Shown one piece after another: positions 50,972 to 59,444 of a DNA stretch of 64,000 nucleotides; position 1 is the stretch's first letter, and every line of letters begins with the position of its first letter. The notes under the pieces were generated by a model that was not told where the DNA came from, did not search any database, and saw nothing but the letters and a program-made list of their open reading frames with translations. The stretch spans positions 2,730,451 through 2,794,450 of the forward strand of contig AP024683.1 of NCBI GenBank assembly GCA_025999455.1. Reading direction: 5' to 3'. The translations under genes and the position numbers were made by a program. The DNA is from Geminicoccaceae bacterium (lineage in GTDB: Bacteria; Pseudomonadota; Alphaproteobacteria; Geminicoccales; Geminicoccaceae).

Positions 50972-53900
50972 ATGGCCTTGGACCCGCGGATCGCCGAGCT
51001 CGAAGAGCATCTCGCCGCCTGGAACCGGCGGCGCCGCTGGCGGATCGGCCTCGCGACGCTCGCCCCCGTCGGTGTGGCCGCCGGGCTCGGCTGGTTCGCC
51101 CAGGATCGGATCGAATCCCGCGAGCGGACCCTCGCCGACGCGTTCGACCGACTCGGGATCGCCGCGCCGGCCGGGGAGACCGGGCTTTCCGGCCGGCTCG
51201 CCGCGCTCGAGGCCGAGCTGCGCGCGCTGCGACCCCTTCCCGCCGAGCTCGCGAGCCAAGAGGCGGCACGGCGCGAGCTCGCGGCACGCCTCGAGGCGGC
51301 CGAGCGGGAGCGCGGCGAAGCGCGGGCGCGGGTCAGTGAGCTCGAAGCCGAGCTCGAGCGGCTCCGCGCCACCGCCGGTGCCGAACGGACGGCGATCGCC
51401 GACCGTCTCGCCGAGCTCGAGCGGGCGCTCGCGAGCGCGACCGCCGCACGCGACGAGGCCGGGGCCCGCGCCGAGGCGCTCGCCCGCGAGCTCGAGGCCG
51501 CCCGCACGACGGCCGAACAACGCCTCGCCGAGCTTCGAGGCCAGTTGGAACAACTGACGACATCCCGGAGCGACGCCGAGCAGCGGATCGCTCTGCTGGA
51601 AAGGCAGCTCGCCGAAACGCGTGCCGCCGCCGAAAGGGAACGCGCCGAAGCCACGGCCGAGGCGGACCGGCGCGTCGCGGAGGCCGAGCGTAGCCTCGCC
51701 CGGGCGCGCGAAGAAGCGGAGCGGCAACTCGCCGAGCTTCGTGGCGAGATGGAACAACTGATGAACGCCCGCGCCGAGGCCGAACGGAAGCTCGCGGCAC
51801 GGGAGAAGGAGCTCGCCGAAACGCGGACCGCTGCCGCCCGCGCCGCAGCCGAGCGCGACCGCCGCCTCGCCGAGCTCGAGCAGGCGCTCGCCGCGGCGAC
51901 GACCGCGCGCGACGAGGCGGTCGCTCGCGCCGAGGATCTGGGGCGCGAGCTCGAGGCCGCCCGCACGACGGCCGAGCAGCGGCTCGCCGAGCTGCGGGGC
52001 CAGCTGGAGCAACTCACGAACGCCCGCGCCGAGGCCGAGCAGCGGCTTTCGGCGCTCGCGACCGAGCTCGCCGAAACCCGGAGCGCCGCCGCCCGCGCCG
52101 CGGCCGAGCGCGACCGCCGCCTCGCCGAGCTCGAGCAGGCGCTCGCCGCGGCGACGACCGCGCGCGACGAGGCGACGGCGCGAGCCGAGGCTCTGGCGCG
52201 CGAGCTCGAGGCCGCCCGTGCTGCCGCCGAGCAGCGTCTCGCCGAGCTGCGGGGCCAGCTGGAGCAACTCACGAACGCCCGCGCCGAGGCCGATCAGAAG
52301 CTCGCGGCCCTGGAGAAGGAGCTCGCCGAAACCCGGACCGCCTCGGCCCGAGCGGCAGCCGAGCGCGACCGCCGGCTCGCCGAGCTCGAGCTGGCGCTCG
52401 CCGCCGTGACGGCGGCACGCGACGAAGCCGCGGCCCGCGCGGACGTGCTCGCTCGCGAGCTCGAAACAGCGCGCGCCACGGCCGAGCAGCGGCTCGCCGA
52501 GCTGCGAGGCCAGCTCGACGAGCTCACGAAAGTCCGCAGCGACGCTGAACAGCGCCTCGCCGCGCTGGAGAGCGAGCTCGCCACGACGCGCACAGCCCTC
52601 GCGCGGGCCACGGCCGAGCGCGACGAAGCCCGGGCGACCGCCGAAAGCGCGCTCCGATCGGCCGACGCCGCCGCCCGCGAGCGGATCGAGGCCCTCGGCC
52701 GTGAGCTCGAGGCGGTCCGCGCCGAGCGCGACGCCTTCGCCCAGCGCGCGCAGGTCTTCGCCCACGAACTCGAGGAGCTGCGCGAGACGTTGCAAGCGGA
52801 GCGGTTGCAGCGCGAGGAACGGCTCGCCGAGCTCACCGCCCAGCTCCTGGGCGGCGAAGCCCAGCTCGAGACGACCCGTCAGATGCTCGAAGGCGAGACG
52901 CGCCTCCTGCAGGAGGCGATCGCCGGCTTGCAGCGGGAACTCGCCGCGGCGACCGCGGCGCGGGACGAAGCGTCGAGCCGGGCCGAAGCGCTCGCGAGGG
53001 AACTCGAGGCGGCGCGTAGCGAAGCTCGACGGCAGACGATCGCGCTCGCGGCCGAGCTCGAGAGCTTGCGCCGAGCGACGGCGGAAGCCGCGGGCGAGCG
53101 CGACCGGCGGCTCGCCGAGCTCGAGCGGGCCCTCGCGAGCGCGACGACGGCACGCGACGGGGCGGCGGCCCGCGCCGAGGCGCTCGCCCGCGAGCTCGAG
53201 GCCGCCCGTTCGACGGCCGAACAGCGCCTCGCCGAGCTGCGCGCCGACGCCGAACGGCAGCTCGCACGGGCACGAGCGGAGGCCGAACGCCAACGCGCGG
53301 AAACGTGGGCCGCCGCCGAAAGGGAACGCGCCGAAGCCACGGCCGAGGCGGACCGGCGCGTCGCGGAGGCCGAGCGTCGTCTCGTGCAGGCGCGCGACGA
53401 GGCCGATCGCCGGCTCGCCGAGCTGCGAGGCCAGTTGGAGCAACTCACGAACGCCCGCGCCGAGGCCGAACAGAAGCTCGCGGCGCTGGAGACGGAGCTC
53501 GCCGAAACCCGGACCGCCGCCGCTCGCGCCGCAGCCGAGCGCGATCGCCGGCTCACCGAGCTCGAGCAGGCGCTCGCCACGGCGACGACCGCGCGCGACG
53601 AGGCGGTCGTTCGCGCCGACACCCTTGCTCGCGACCTCGAAACGGCGCGCGCCACGGCCGAGCAGCGGCTCGCCGAGCTGCGCGCCGACGCGGAGCGGCG
53701 GCTCGCCGCGCTCGAGGCCGCGCGCGGTGCGGCGGAGAGCCGAGCCGCCGGGCTCGCGGACGAGCTCGCCCAGGCCCGCACCGCGCTGGCCGAGGCGGTC
53801 GACCGCATGCGCGAGCTCGAGCTCGAGGCCCTCAAGCTCGAGACCAAATCCGCCGAGCCATTTTCGGTGGCGGTCCCGGGGGACGTCTTCGAGAGTGTCG

Positions 53901-54250
53901 GTCGGATCCTGCTGGAAGGTGTCGTTCCTTTCGCACTCGGCCGCGCCGATCTGGGCCCGATGGGGGAACGAACGCTTTCCCGCTTCCTCGACGAGCTGCG
54001 GGCCGCGATCGCCGAGCGTTCCGATACGGACTGGCGGATCGAGGTCGAGGGACGGACCGATGCCCGGCCGATCACCCGTGCCGCGTTCGAATCGAACGAA
54101 GCCCTGGCCGCTGCGCGCGCGAAAGCGGTCGCCGATCGCCTCGTGGGGGAAGGACTGCCGCGCGAGCGGCTGCGGCTCTTGAGTCGGCCCGGGGACCGGC
54201 CGGGTGGCGGGGACGAACGGGTCGTCGTGATCCGGCTCGTCGCCCGCTGA
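50972..54250 (+). CDS. Giant repeat-built coiled-coil protein with C-terminal OmpA domain
   Basis: A 1092-residue protein. An N-terminal membrane helix (about residues 25-43, WRIGLATLAPVGVAAGLGWF) is followed by roughly 900 residues of near-continuous alanine/glutamate/arginine coiled coil. A C-terminal OmpA-like domain (about 964-1092) has VEGRTDARPI, NEALAAARAKAVADRLV and VVIRLVAR. The coil contains 85-residue units in tandem, and the DNA repeats at 255 bases. If fully helical the coil would be more than 100 nm long, longer than the periplasm is wide, so it must fold back or be partly cytoplasmic. Being anchored in the membrane and able to bind peptidoglycan, it may work with the stator pair upstream. 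Confidence 0.83.
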   Translation: MALDPRIAELEEHLAAWNRRRRWRIGLATLAPVGVAAGLGWFAQDRIESRERTLADAFDRLGIAAPAGETGLSGRLAALEAELRALRPLPAELASQEAARRELAARLEAAERERGEARARVSELEAELERLRATAGAERTAIADRLAELERALASATAARDEAGARAEALARELEAARTTAEQRLAELRGQLEQLTTSRSDAEQRIALLERQLAETRAAAERERAEATAEADRRVAEAERSLARAREEAERQLAELRGEMEQLMNARAEAERKLAAREKELAETRTAAARAAAERDRRLAELEQALAAATTARDEAVARAEDLGRELEAARTTAEQRLAELRGQLEQLTNARAEAEQRLSALATELAETRSAAARAAAERDRRLAELEQALAAATTARDEATARAEALARELEAARAAAEQRLAELRGQLEQLTNARAEADQKLAALEKELAETRTASARAAAERDRRLAELELALAAVTAARDEAAARADVLARELETARATAEQRLAELRGQLDELTKVRSDAEQRLAALESELATTRTALARATAERDEARATAESALRSADAAARERIEALGRELEAVRAERDAFAQRAQVFAHELEELRETLQAERLQREERLAELTAQLLGGEAQLETTRQMLEGETRLLQEAIAGLQRELAAATAARDEASSRAEALARELEAARSEARRQTIALAAELESLRRATAEAAGERDRRLAELERALASATTARDGAAARAEALARELEAARSTAEQRLAELRADAERQLARARAEAERQRAETWAAAERERAEATAEADRRVAEAERRLVQARDEADRRLAELRGQLEQLTNARAEAEQKLAALETELAETRTAAARAAAERDRRLTELEQALATATTARDEAVVRADTLARDLETARATAEQRLAELRADAERRLAALEAARGAAESRAAGLADELAQARTALAEAVDRMRELELEALKLETKSAEPFSVAVPGDVFESVGRILLEGVVPFALGRADLGPMGERTLSRFLDELRAAIAERSDTDWRIEVEGRTDARPITRAAFESNEALAAARAKAVADRLVGEGLPRERLRLLSRPGDRPGGGDERVVVIRLVAR
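51623..51691 (+). repeat. 69-bp exact dispersed repeat, copy 1
   Basis: These 69 bases recur without mismatch at 53309-53377, 1686 bases downstream in the same gene and frame. They encode the coil segment AAAERERAEATAEADRRVAE plus the next residues (AER). Exact identity over this length shows a recent internal duplication or gene conversion. Confidence 0.9.
51863..52627 (+). repeat. Three tandem 255-bp coding repeats
   Basis: Units begin at 51863, 52118 and 52373, exactly 255 bases apart. Each encodes 85 residues beginning RLAELEQAL or RLAELELAL and containing AEQRLAELRGQL and SARAAAERDR-like ends. Units one and two are nearly identical; unit three has diverged more. A partial unit recurs from 53549. 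Because 85 is not a multiple of seven, each unit must include stutters or hendecads. Confidence 0.85.
53309..53377 (+). repeat. 69-bp exact dispersed repeat, copy 2
   Basis: Identical to 51623-51691 at every base; the flanks diverge at once on both sides. It lies in the second half of the coiled-coil gene. See the first copy for the encoded segment. Confidence 0.9.
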
Positions 54251-54280
54251 GCCGCCGCGCGCCCCGGCCGGCCCGCCCGG

Positions 54281-56083
54281 TCAGGCGGCGCGATCGAGGC
54301 CGAACTGCAGGCTCGCGAGCCGGGCGTAGAGACCGCCGCGGCTCACGAGCTCGTCGTGCCGCCCCTGGTCGACGACGCGGCCCTCGTCGAGGACGACGAT
54401 CCGATCGGCTTTCCTCACGGTCGCGAGCCGGTGGGCCACGACCAGGCAGCTGCGCCCGCGCCGCAGCCGCTCGAGCGCGTCTTGGACGAGCCGTTCGCTC
54501 TCGGCATCCAGCGAGCTCGTCGCCTCGTCGAGCAGGAGGAGCTCCGGATCGCACAGGAGCGCCCGGGCGATCGCGATGCGCTGGCGCTGGCCGCCCGAGA
54601 GCCGCACGCCCTTCTCGCCCAGGAAGGTCGAGAAGCCCTGCGGCAGAGCTTCGACGAAGTCGAGCGCGGCGGCGGCTTCGGCGGCGGCACGGATCTCGGC
54701 GTCGCTCGCGTCCGGCCGGCCGAAGGCGATGTTGGTCCGGGCATCGGCCGAGAAGATCACGGGATCCTGCGGGACGAGGCCGATCCGGCGGCGGAGCTCG
54801 GCCGGGTCGAGCTCGCGCAGATCGACCCCGTCGAAGCTCACCCGCCCGGCCTGCGGGTCGTAGAAGCGGAGCGCGAGCTGCAGCACGCTCGTCTTGCCGG
54901 CACCGGAGGGGCCAACGAGTGCCACGGTCTCGCCCGGCCGGACCTCGAGGTCGAAATCGACGAGCACCGGCCGATCCGGGCGCGCCGGGTAGGCGAAGGT
55001 CACCCGCTCGAAGCGCAGCACACCGCGGCCGCGGGCCGGGAGCCGGGTCGGTCGTTCGGGGGCGCGGATCCGCGGTCGTGTCTCGAGCAGCTCGACGAGC
55101 CGCTCGGTCGCCCCGGCCGCGCGTTGGAGATCGCCCACGATCTCGGAAAGCCCACCCACCGCGCTCGCGACGACGAGGGCGTAGAAGACGAAGGAAGCGA
55201 GCTCGCCGCCCGTGATCCGCCCGGCGAGCACGTCTTGGCCGCCGATCCAGAGGACGACGACGATCGCCCCGAAGACGAGGCAGATGACGATCGCCCCCAA
55301 GAGCGCGCGGGCGAAGGCGTAGCGCGAAGCCGCGGCGAAGGCCTCTTCGGCGAGCCGGGCCACCCGGGCCGCGACGTTGCCCTCTTGGGCGAAGGCCTGG
55401 ACGATCCGAACGGCGTTCAAGTTCTCTTCGGTCGCGGCGCCGAGATCGGCGACCCGGTCCTGCGCCGCGCGCGAGAGCCGCCGCACCCGCCGGCCGATCA
55501 CGACGATCGGCAGGACGACGAGCGGCACCACGAGCAGCACGAGCCCGGTGAGCTTCGGATTTGTCACGAAGAGGAGGGCGAGGCCGCCCAGCGCGAGGAG
55601 GACGTTCCGGAGTGCTTGCGTCACCGAGGCGCCGATCACGGTCTGGACGACGGCCGTGTCGGTGGTGAGCCGCGAGAGCACCTCGCCCGTTCGGGTCGTC
55701 TCGAAGAAGCCGGGCTCCAAGCGGATCACGTGGGCGAAGAGGTCGCGGCGCAGGTCGGCCACGACGCGCTCGCCGAGCCGGGTCACGAGCCAGGAGCGGA
55801 AGAAGGTCGCAACCGCGAGGACGACGACGACGATGAGCACCGCCTCGAGGGCGTGGTCGAGGGCTTCGGCGCGGCCGCCGGCGAAGCCGCCGTCGATCAA
55901 AAAGCGCACGCCGATCCCGAGCGAGAGGACCGAGCCGGCGGCGAGGACGAGCGCCACGCAGGTCGCGAGGATCGTCCAGCGATAGGGGGCGAGGTAGCGG
56001 CCGAGGGCGCGCAAGCGGCGGAGGTCCCGGCCCCGCTCCCGCCCTTCGGCGAGCTGCGCGAGGCTGCGGGATCCGTGCTGCAT
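54281..56083 (-). CDS. ABC exporter, fused membrane and ATPase domains (MsbA-like)
   Basis: A 600-residue half-transporter. The N-terminal type IV exporter domain has six helices (about residues 30-320; coupling region [20 protein letters not shown]). The ATPase domain follows (about 355-590) with Walker [10 protein letters not shown], signature [14 protein letters not shown], Walker [13 protein letters not shown] and switch VVAHRLAT. It would act as a homodimer exporting lipid or a hydrophobic compound. The ATG at 56083 was chosen because the frame further upstream is arginine-rich non-coding sequence. It ends 30 bases from the convergent coiled-coil gene and is divergent from rpmE, an arrangement common in alphaproteobacteria. 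Confidence 0.93.
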   Translation of the reverse strand: MQHGSRSLAQLAEGRERGRDLRRLRALGRYLAPYRWTILATCVALVLAAGSVLSLGIGVRFLIDGGFAGGRAEALDHALEAVLIVVVVLAVATFFRSWLVTRLGERVVADLRRDLFAHVIRLEPGFFETTRTGEVLSRLTTDTAVVQTVIGASVTQALRNVLLALGGLALLFVTNPKLTGLVLLVVPLVVLPIVVIGRRVRRLSRAAQDRVADLGAATEENLNAVRIVQAFAQEGNVAARVARLAEEAFAAASRYAFARALLGAIVICLVFGAIVVVLWIGGQDVLAGRITGGELASFVFYALVVASAVGGLSEIVGDLQRAAGATERLVELLETRPRIRAPERPTRLPARGRGVLRFERVTFAYPARPDRPVLVDFDLEVRPGETVALVGPSGAGKTSVLQLALRFYDPQAGRVSFDGVDLRELDPAELRRRIGLVPQDPVIFSADARTNIAFGRPDASDAEIRAAAEAAAALDFVEALPQGFSTFLGEKGVRLSGGQRQRIAIARALLCDPELLLLDEATSSLDAESERLVQDALERLRRGRSCLVVAHRLATVRKADRIVVLDEGRVVDQGRHDELVSRGGLYARLASLQFGLDRAA

Positions 56084-56201
56084 GGTCGGCTCCGGTGCCG
56101 GGCCCGATCGGCCGCGAGGGGTACGACGAGCGTTCCGCGCCCGGCTTGCGCCCGGCACGCCGCGCCCCTATATAGCGGCGCCGCGCGCGGAGGGAAGCAG
56201 C

Positions 56202-56426
56202 GTGAAGCCCGACATCCACCCCGATTACCACGAGATCACGGTCGTCATGACCGACGGCACGACCTTCAAGACGCGGTCGACCTGGGGCAAGGCGGGCGAC
56301 ACGATGCATCTCGACGTCGACCCCAAGTCGCACCCGGCTTGGACCGGCGGCCAGATGCAGGTGATCGAGCGCGGCCAGGTCGAAAAGTTCAACCGCCGCT
56401 TCCAGAACTTCCGCCGCAAGAAGTGA
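56202..56426 (+). CDS. rpmE: 50S ribosomal protein L31
   Basis: A 74-residue L31 of the cysteine-free (zinc-independent) type. It reads [40 protein letters not shown] and [17 protein letters not shown], then a basic end ([11 protein letters not shown]). The start is GTG at 56202, 7 bases after GGAGGGAAG. TATATAG at 56170-56176, about 26 bases ahead, could be a -10 element. L31 bridges the two ribosomal subunits. It is followed by rpmJ after 42 bases. Confidence 0.96.
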   Translation: MKPDIHPDYHEITVVMTDGTTFKTRSTWGKAGDTMHLDVDPKSHPAWTGGQMQVIERGQVEKFNRRFQNFRRKK

Positions 56427-56468
56427 GGCTCGCGCGAGCGGCCACCGGCTGATCGAGGAGCGGCGACG

Positions 56469-56594
56469 ATGAAGGTCCGCAATTCGCTGAAGACTGCCAA
56501 GACCCGGCACAAGGATTGCCGCCTCGTGCGGCGCAAGGGCCGGGTCTACGTCATCAACAAGACCAATCCGCGCTTCAAGGCGCGGCAGGGCTGA
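56469..56594 (+). CDS. rpmJ: 50S ribosomal protein L36
   Basis: A 41-residue L36, easy to miss because of its size. It reads [20 protein letters not shown], followed by [20 protein letters not shown] and a final G. It has a single cysteine and lacks the CxxC...CxxxxH zinc set, so it is the zinc-independent alphaproteobacterial type (YkgO-like). GAGGAGCGGCG supplies a ribosome site. The rpmE-rpmJ adjacency resembles ykgM-ykgO of enterobacteria, which encode zinc-free replacements; here they may be the only copies. Confidence 0.95.
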   Translation: MKVRNSLKTAKTRHKDCRLVRRKGRVYVINKTNPRFKARQG

Positions 56595-56742
56595 GCGGCT
56601 GGTCGAGCGCCGGCGCGACGCCCGGTCTTCCCGGACGACGGGCCGCCGGGGCGGTGCCGCGAGCTCCGGCGCCACCGGTCAGGTCCAGTCGCTCGAGCGG
56701 GCGCTGCGCCTTCTGAAGGCCATCGCCGGCACGAGCGACGGG

Positions 56743-57456
56743 ATGAGCCTTTCCGAGCTCGCGCTCGTCGCCGGGCTGCCGACTTCCACGACCCATCGTC
56801 TCCTCACCACCCTCGAGGCCGAGCGGTTCGTCCGCCTCGAGCCCACCGAAGGCCGTTGGCAGATCGGCGTCGAGGCGTTCCGGGTCGGCAACGCTTTCGC
56901 CCGGACCCGCGACGTCACCGCGATCGCCCGACCGCATCTGCGCCGGCTCATGGAGGAGACCGGCGAGACGGCCAATCTCTACCTCGCCGTCGACGGCGAG
57001 GCGGTCTGCATGGCCCAGGTCGAGTGCCGGCAGACGATGCGGGCGATCGCCCGCCCGGGCGGCCGGGTCCCGATGCACGCCTCGGGCGTCGGCAAGGCGA
57101 TCCTGGCCGGCCTCGAGCCCGAGGAGGTGCAAGCCGTGCTCCGCCGCCACGGCCTGCCGCGGCTCACCGAGCGGACGATCGACACCCCGCGCCGGCTCGA
57201 GGCGGCGCTCGCCGAGATCCGGGCCCGCGGCTGGGCGCTCGACGACGAGGAGAACGCGCTGGGCCTGCGCTGCGTCGCGGCGGCGATCCTCGACGAGCAC
57301 GGCCGACCGGCCGGCGCCGTCTCGGTCTCGGGCCCGAGCGTGCGGCTACCCGACGAACGCCTCGCCGAACTCGCCGCGGCGGTCCGTCGCACCGCCCGCG
57401 AGCTGACCCGCGCGATCGGCGGGGCGGAGCGCGCCGAGGCCGTTCCGGAACGCTGA
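56743..57456 (+). CDS. IclR-family regulator, start codon unclear
   Basis: A regulator with an N-terminal winged helix-turn-helix (MSLSELALVAGLPTSTTHRL) and a GAF-like effector domain (VAMQ-type region VCMAQVECRQTMRAIARPGG, MHASGVGKAILAGLEPEEV). From the first ATG (56743) it has 237 residues, but the conserved first helix of IclR proteins is encoded upstream in frame (VQSLERALRLLKAIAG, from about 56683). No ATG, GTG or TTG exists in frame between the last upstream stop (56485-56487) and 56743; CTG at 56599 is a possible unusual start. It precedes gcl and probably represses it, using glyoxylate or a relative as inducer, like AllR. Confidence 0.82.
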   Translation: MSLSELALVAGLPTSTTHRLLTTLEAERFVRLEPTEGRWQIGVEAFRVGNAFARTRDVTAIARPHLRRLMEETGETANLYLAVDGEAVCMAQVECRQTMRAIARPGGRVPMHASGVGKAILAGLEPEEVQAVLRRHGLPRLTERTIDTPRRLEAALAEIRARGWALDDEENALGLRCVAAAILDEHGRPAGAVSVSGPSVRLPDERLAELAAAVRRTARELTRAIGGAERAEAVPER

Positions 57457-57487
57457 AAAGCACGTCGGATCAAAGCGTTCGACGGAC

Positions 57488-57506
57488 CTTTCCACATCGT
57501 GGAAAG
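57488..57506. promoter_or_regulatory. Perfect IclR/AllR-type operator upstream of gcl
   Basis: CTTTCCACATCGTGGAAAG has perfect 8-base arms and a 3-base centre. The TTTCCA...TGGAAA core is the form expected for IclR-family repressors such as AllR and IclR. It lies 70 bases ahead of the gcl ATG and right after the IclR-type regulator gene, a strong position for glyoxylate-responsive control. Confidence 0.7.
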
Positions 57507-57538
57507 CTCTTTCGCGCCCGTTGCGGCGGCCGCCCGCG

Positions 57539-57559
57539 GCCAACATCTTCCGTGTTGGC
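57539..57559. promoter_or_regulatory. Second inverted repeat upstream of gcl
   Basis: GCCAACA and TGTTGGC are perfect 7-base arms around a 7-base spacer, ending 17 bases before the gcl ATG. It overlaps the expected 5' leader, so it may be a second protein site or a small leader hairpin just ahead of the ribosome site. Its sequence does not match the IclR-type palindrome upstream. Confidence 0.4.
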
Positions 57560-57576
57560 AAGCGGGGAGAACGGTC

Positions 57577-59370
57577 ATGGCGCGGATGACGGCGGCCGAG
57601 GCGGCGATCAGGGTGCTCGAGAAGGAGGGGGTGAAGGTCGCGTTCGGCGTCCCGGGTGCTGCGATCAACCCGGTCTACGCGGCGATGCGCAAGCGCGGCT
57701 CGATCCGCCACATCCTCGCCCGCCACGTCGAGGGTGCTTCGCACATGGCCGACGGCTACAGCCGCGCCAAGGCTGGCAACATCGGCGTGTGTATCGGCAC
57801 CTCGGGCCCGGCCGGCACCGACATGATCACCGGGCTCTACACGGCCCAGGCCGATTCGATCCCGATCCTCTGCATCACGGGCCAAGCGCCGCGCGCCAAG
57901 CTGCACAAGGAGGATTTCCAGGCGGTCGACATCGAATCGATCGCCAAGCCCGTGACGAAATGGGCGGTCACCGTGCGCGAGCCCGGGCTCGTGCCGCGCG
58001 TCTTCCAGCAGGCCTTCCACGTCATGCGCTCCGGACGGCCGGGACCGGTGCTCGTCGATCTCCCGGTCGACGTGCAGACCGCCGAGATCGAGTTCGACGA
58101 CGAGACCTACGAGCCCTTGCCGGTCTACAAGCCGCGCGCCACGCGCAAGCAGATCGAGAAGGCGATGGCGATGCTGAACGCCGCCGAGCGCCCCGTGATC
58201 GTGGCGGGCGGCGGGATCGTCAACGCCGATGCCTGCGACCTCCTGGTCCGCTTCGCCGAGCTCACCGGCATCCCGGTGATCCCGACCCTCATGGGCTGGG
58301 GGGCGATCCCGGACGATCACCCGCTCATGGCCGGCATGGTCGGGCTGCAGACGAGCCACCGCTACGGCAACGCCAACTTCCTGCGCTCCGACTTCGTGCT
58401 CGGCATCGGCAATCGTTGGGCCAACCGGCACACGGGCTCGATCGAGGTCTACACGAAGGGCCGCCGCTTCGTGCACGTCGACATCGAGCCCACCCAGATC
58501 GGCCGGGTCTTCAACCCCGACTACGGCATCGTCTCGGATGCCGAGGCCGCGCTCGAGCTCTTCTGCGAGGTCGCGGCCGAGATGCGCGCCGCGGGTGCGC
58601 TTCCCGATCGTCGGGCCTGGGCCGCGGAATGCCTCGACCGCAAGCGGCGGATGCAGCGCAAGACCCATTTCGACCAGGTCCCGCTCAAGCCGCAGCGGGT
58701 CTATCAGGAGATGAACGAGGCGCTCGGCCGCGACGTCACCTACGTCACGACGATCGGGCTGTCGCAGATCGCGGGCGCCCAGTTCCTCAAGGTCTACGGC
58801 CCGCGCCGCTGGATCAATTGCGGCCAGGCCGGGCCCCTGGGCTGGACCTTGCCCGCCGCCCTCGGCGTGCGGGCGGCCGATCCGGAGGCCAAGATCGTGG
58901 GCCTCGCGGGCGACTACGACTTCCAGTTCCTGATCGAGGAGCTGGCGGTGGGCGCCCAGCACAAGCTGCCCTTCCTGCAGGTCGTCATCAACAATTCCTA
59001 TCTCGGCTTGATCCGCCAGGCGCAGCGCGCCTTCGAGATGGATTACGAGGTCTCGCTCGCCTTCGAGAACATCAACGCCGAGAAGCTCGGCAGCGATCCC
59101 GTGGCGGGCTACGGCGTCGACCACGTGGCGGCCGCCGAAGCTCTGGGGTGCAAGGGCATCCGGGTGACCTCGCCGAACCAGTTCAAGGAAGCCTTCGCCG
59201 AGGCCGAGAAGCTCATGGCCGAGCACCAGGTGCCGGTCGTCCTCGAATTCATCGTCGAGCGGGTGACCAACATCGCGATGGGCCCGGAGATCGACAAGAT
59301 CACCGAGTTCGAGGAGATCCTCGACCTCGAGCCCGAAGCGGCCGAGGCGCAGCCGGCGGTCGCCGCCTGA
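57577..59370 (+). CDS. gcl: Glyoxylate carboligase (tartronate-semialdehyde synthase)
   Basis: A 597-residue ThDP enzyme that joins two glyoxylates to tartronate semialdehyde and carbon dioxide. The segment [18 protein letters not shown] carries valine where other ThDP enzymes have the catalytic glutamate, the known hallmark of Gcl. The ThDP/Mg site is [20 protein letters not shown] to [10 protein letters not shown], and the FAD region is [14 protein letters not shown] with [10 protein letters not shown]. The ATG at 57577 follows GCGGGGAGAA. Regulator and palindromes lie upstream; glycerate kinase and glycolate oxidase genes lie downstream, so it belongs to glycolate/glyoxylate assimilation. 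Confidence 0.97.
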   Translation: MARMTAAEAAIRVLEKEGVKVAFGVPGAAINPVYAAMRKRGSIRHILARHVEGASHMADGYSRAKAGNIGVCIGTSGPAGTDMITGLYTAQADSIPILCITGQAPRAKLHKEDFQAVDIESIAKPVTKWAVTVREPGLVPRVFQQAFHVMRSGRPGPVLVDLPVDVQTAEIEFDDETYEPLPVYKPRATRKQIEKAMAMLNAAERPVIVAGGGIVNADACDLLVRFAELTGIPVIPTLMGWGAIPDDHPLMAGMVGLQTSHRYGNANFLRSDFVLGIGNRWANRHTGSIEVYTKGRRFVHVDIEPTQIGRVFNPDYGIVSDAEAALELFCEVAAEMRAAGALPDRRAWAAECLDRKRRMQRKTHFDQVPLKPQRVYQEMNEALGRDVTYVTTIGLSQIAGAQFLKVYGPRRWINCGQAGPLGWTLPAALGVRAADPEAKIVGLAGDYDFQFLIEELAVGAQHKLPFLQVVINNSYLGLIRQAQRAFEMDYEVSLAFENINAEKLGSDPVAGYGVDHVAAAEALGCKGIRVTSPNQFKEAFAEAEKLMAEHQVPVVLEFIVERVTNIAMGPEIDKITEFEEILDLEPEAAEAQPAVAA

Positions 59371-59444
59371 GCCCTCCGCCCGGGCGCGTTGCATCGCGCG
59401 CGAGGGCGTGAGACGATCCGCGGGCACCGATCGGGGAGGAACGG

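Noticed and set aside
51863-52627. CRISPR array or non-coding satellite
   Set aside because: The units are 255 bases, in frame, and encode coiled coil throughout; there are no unique spacers.
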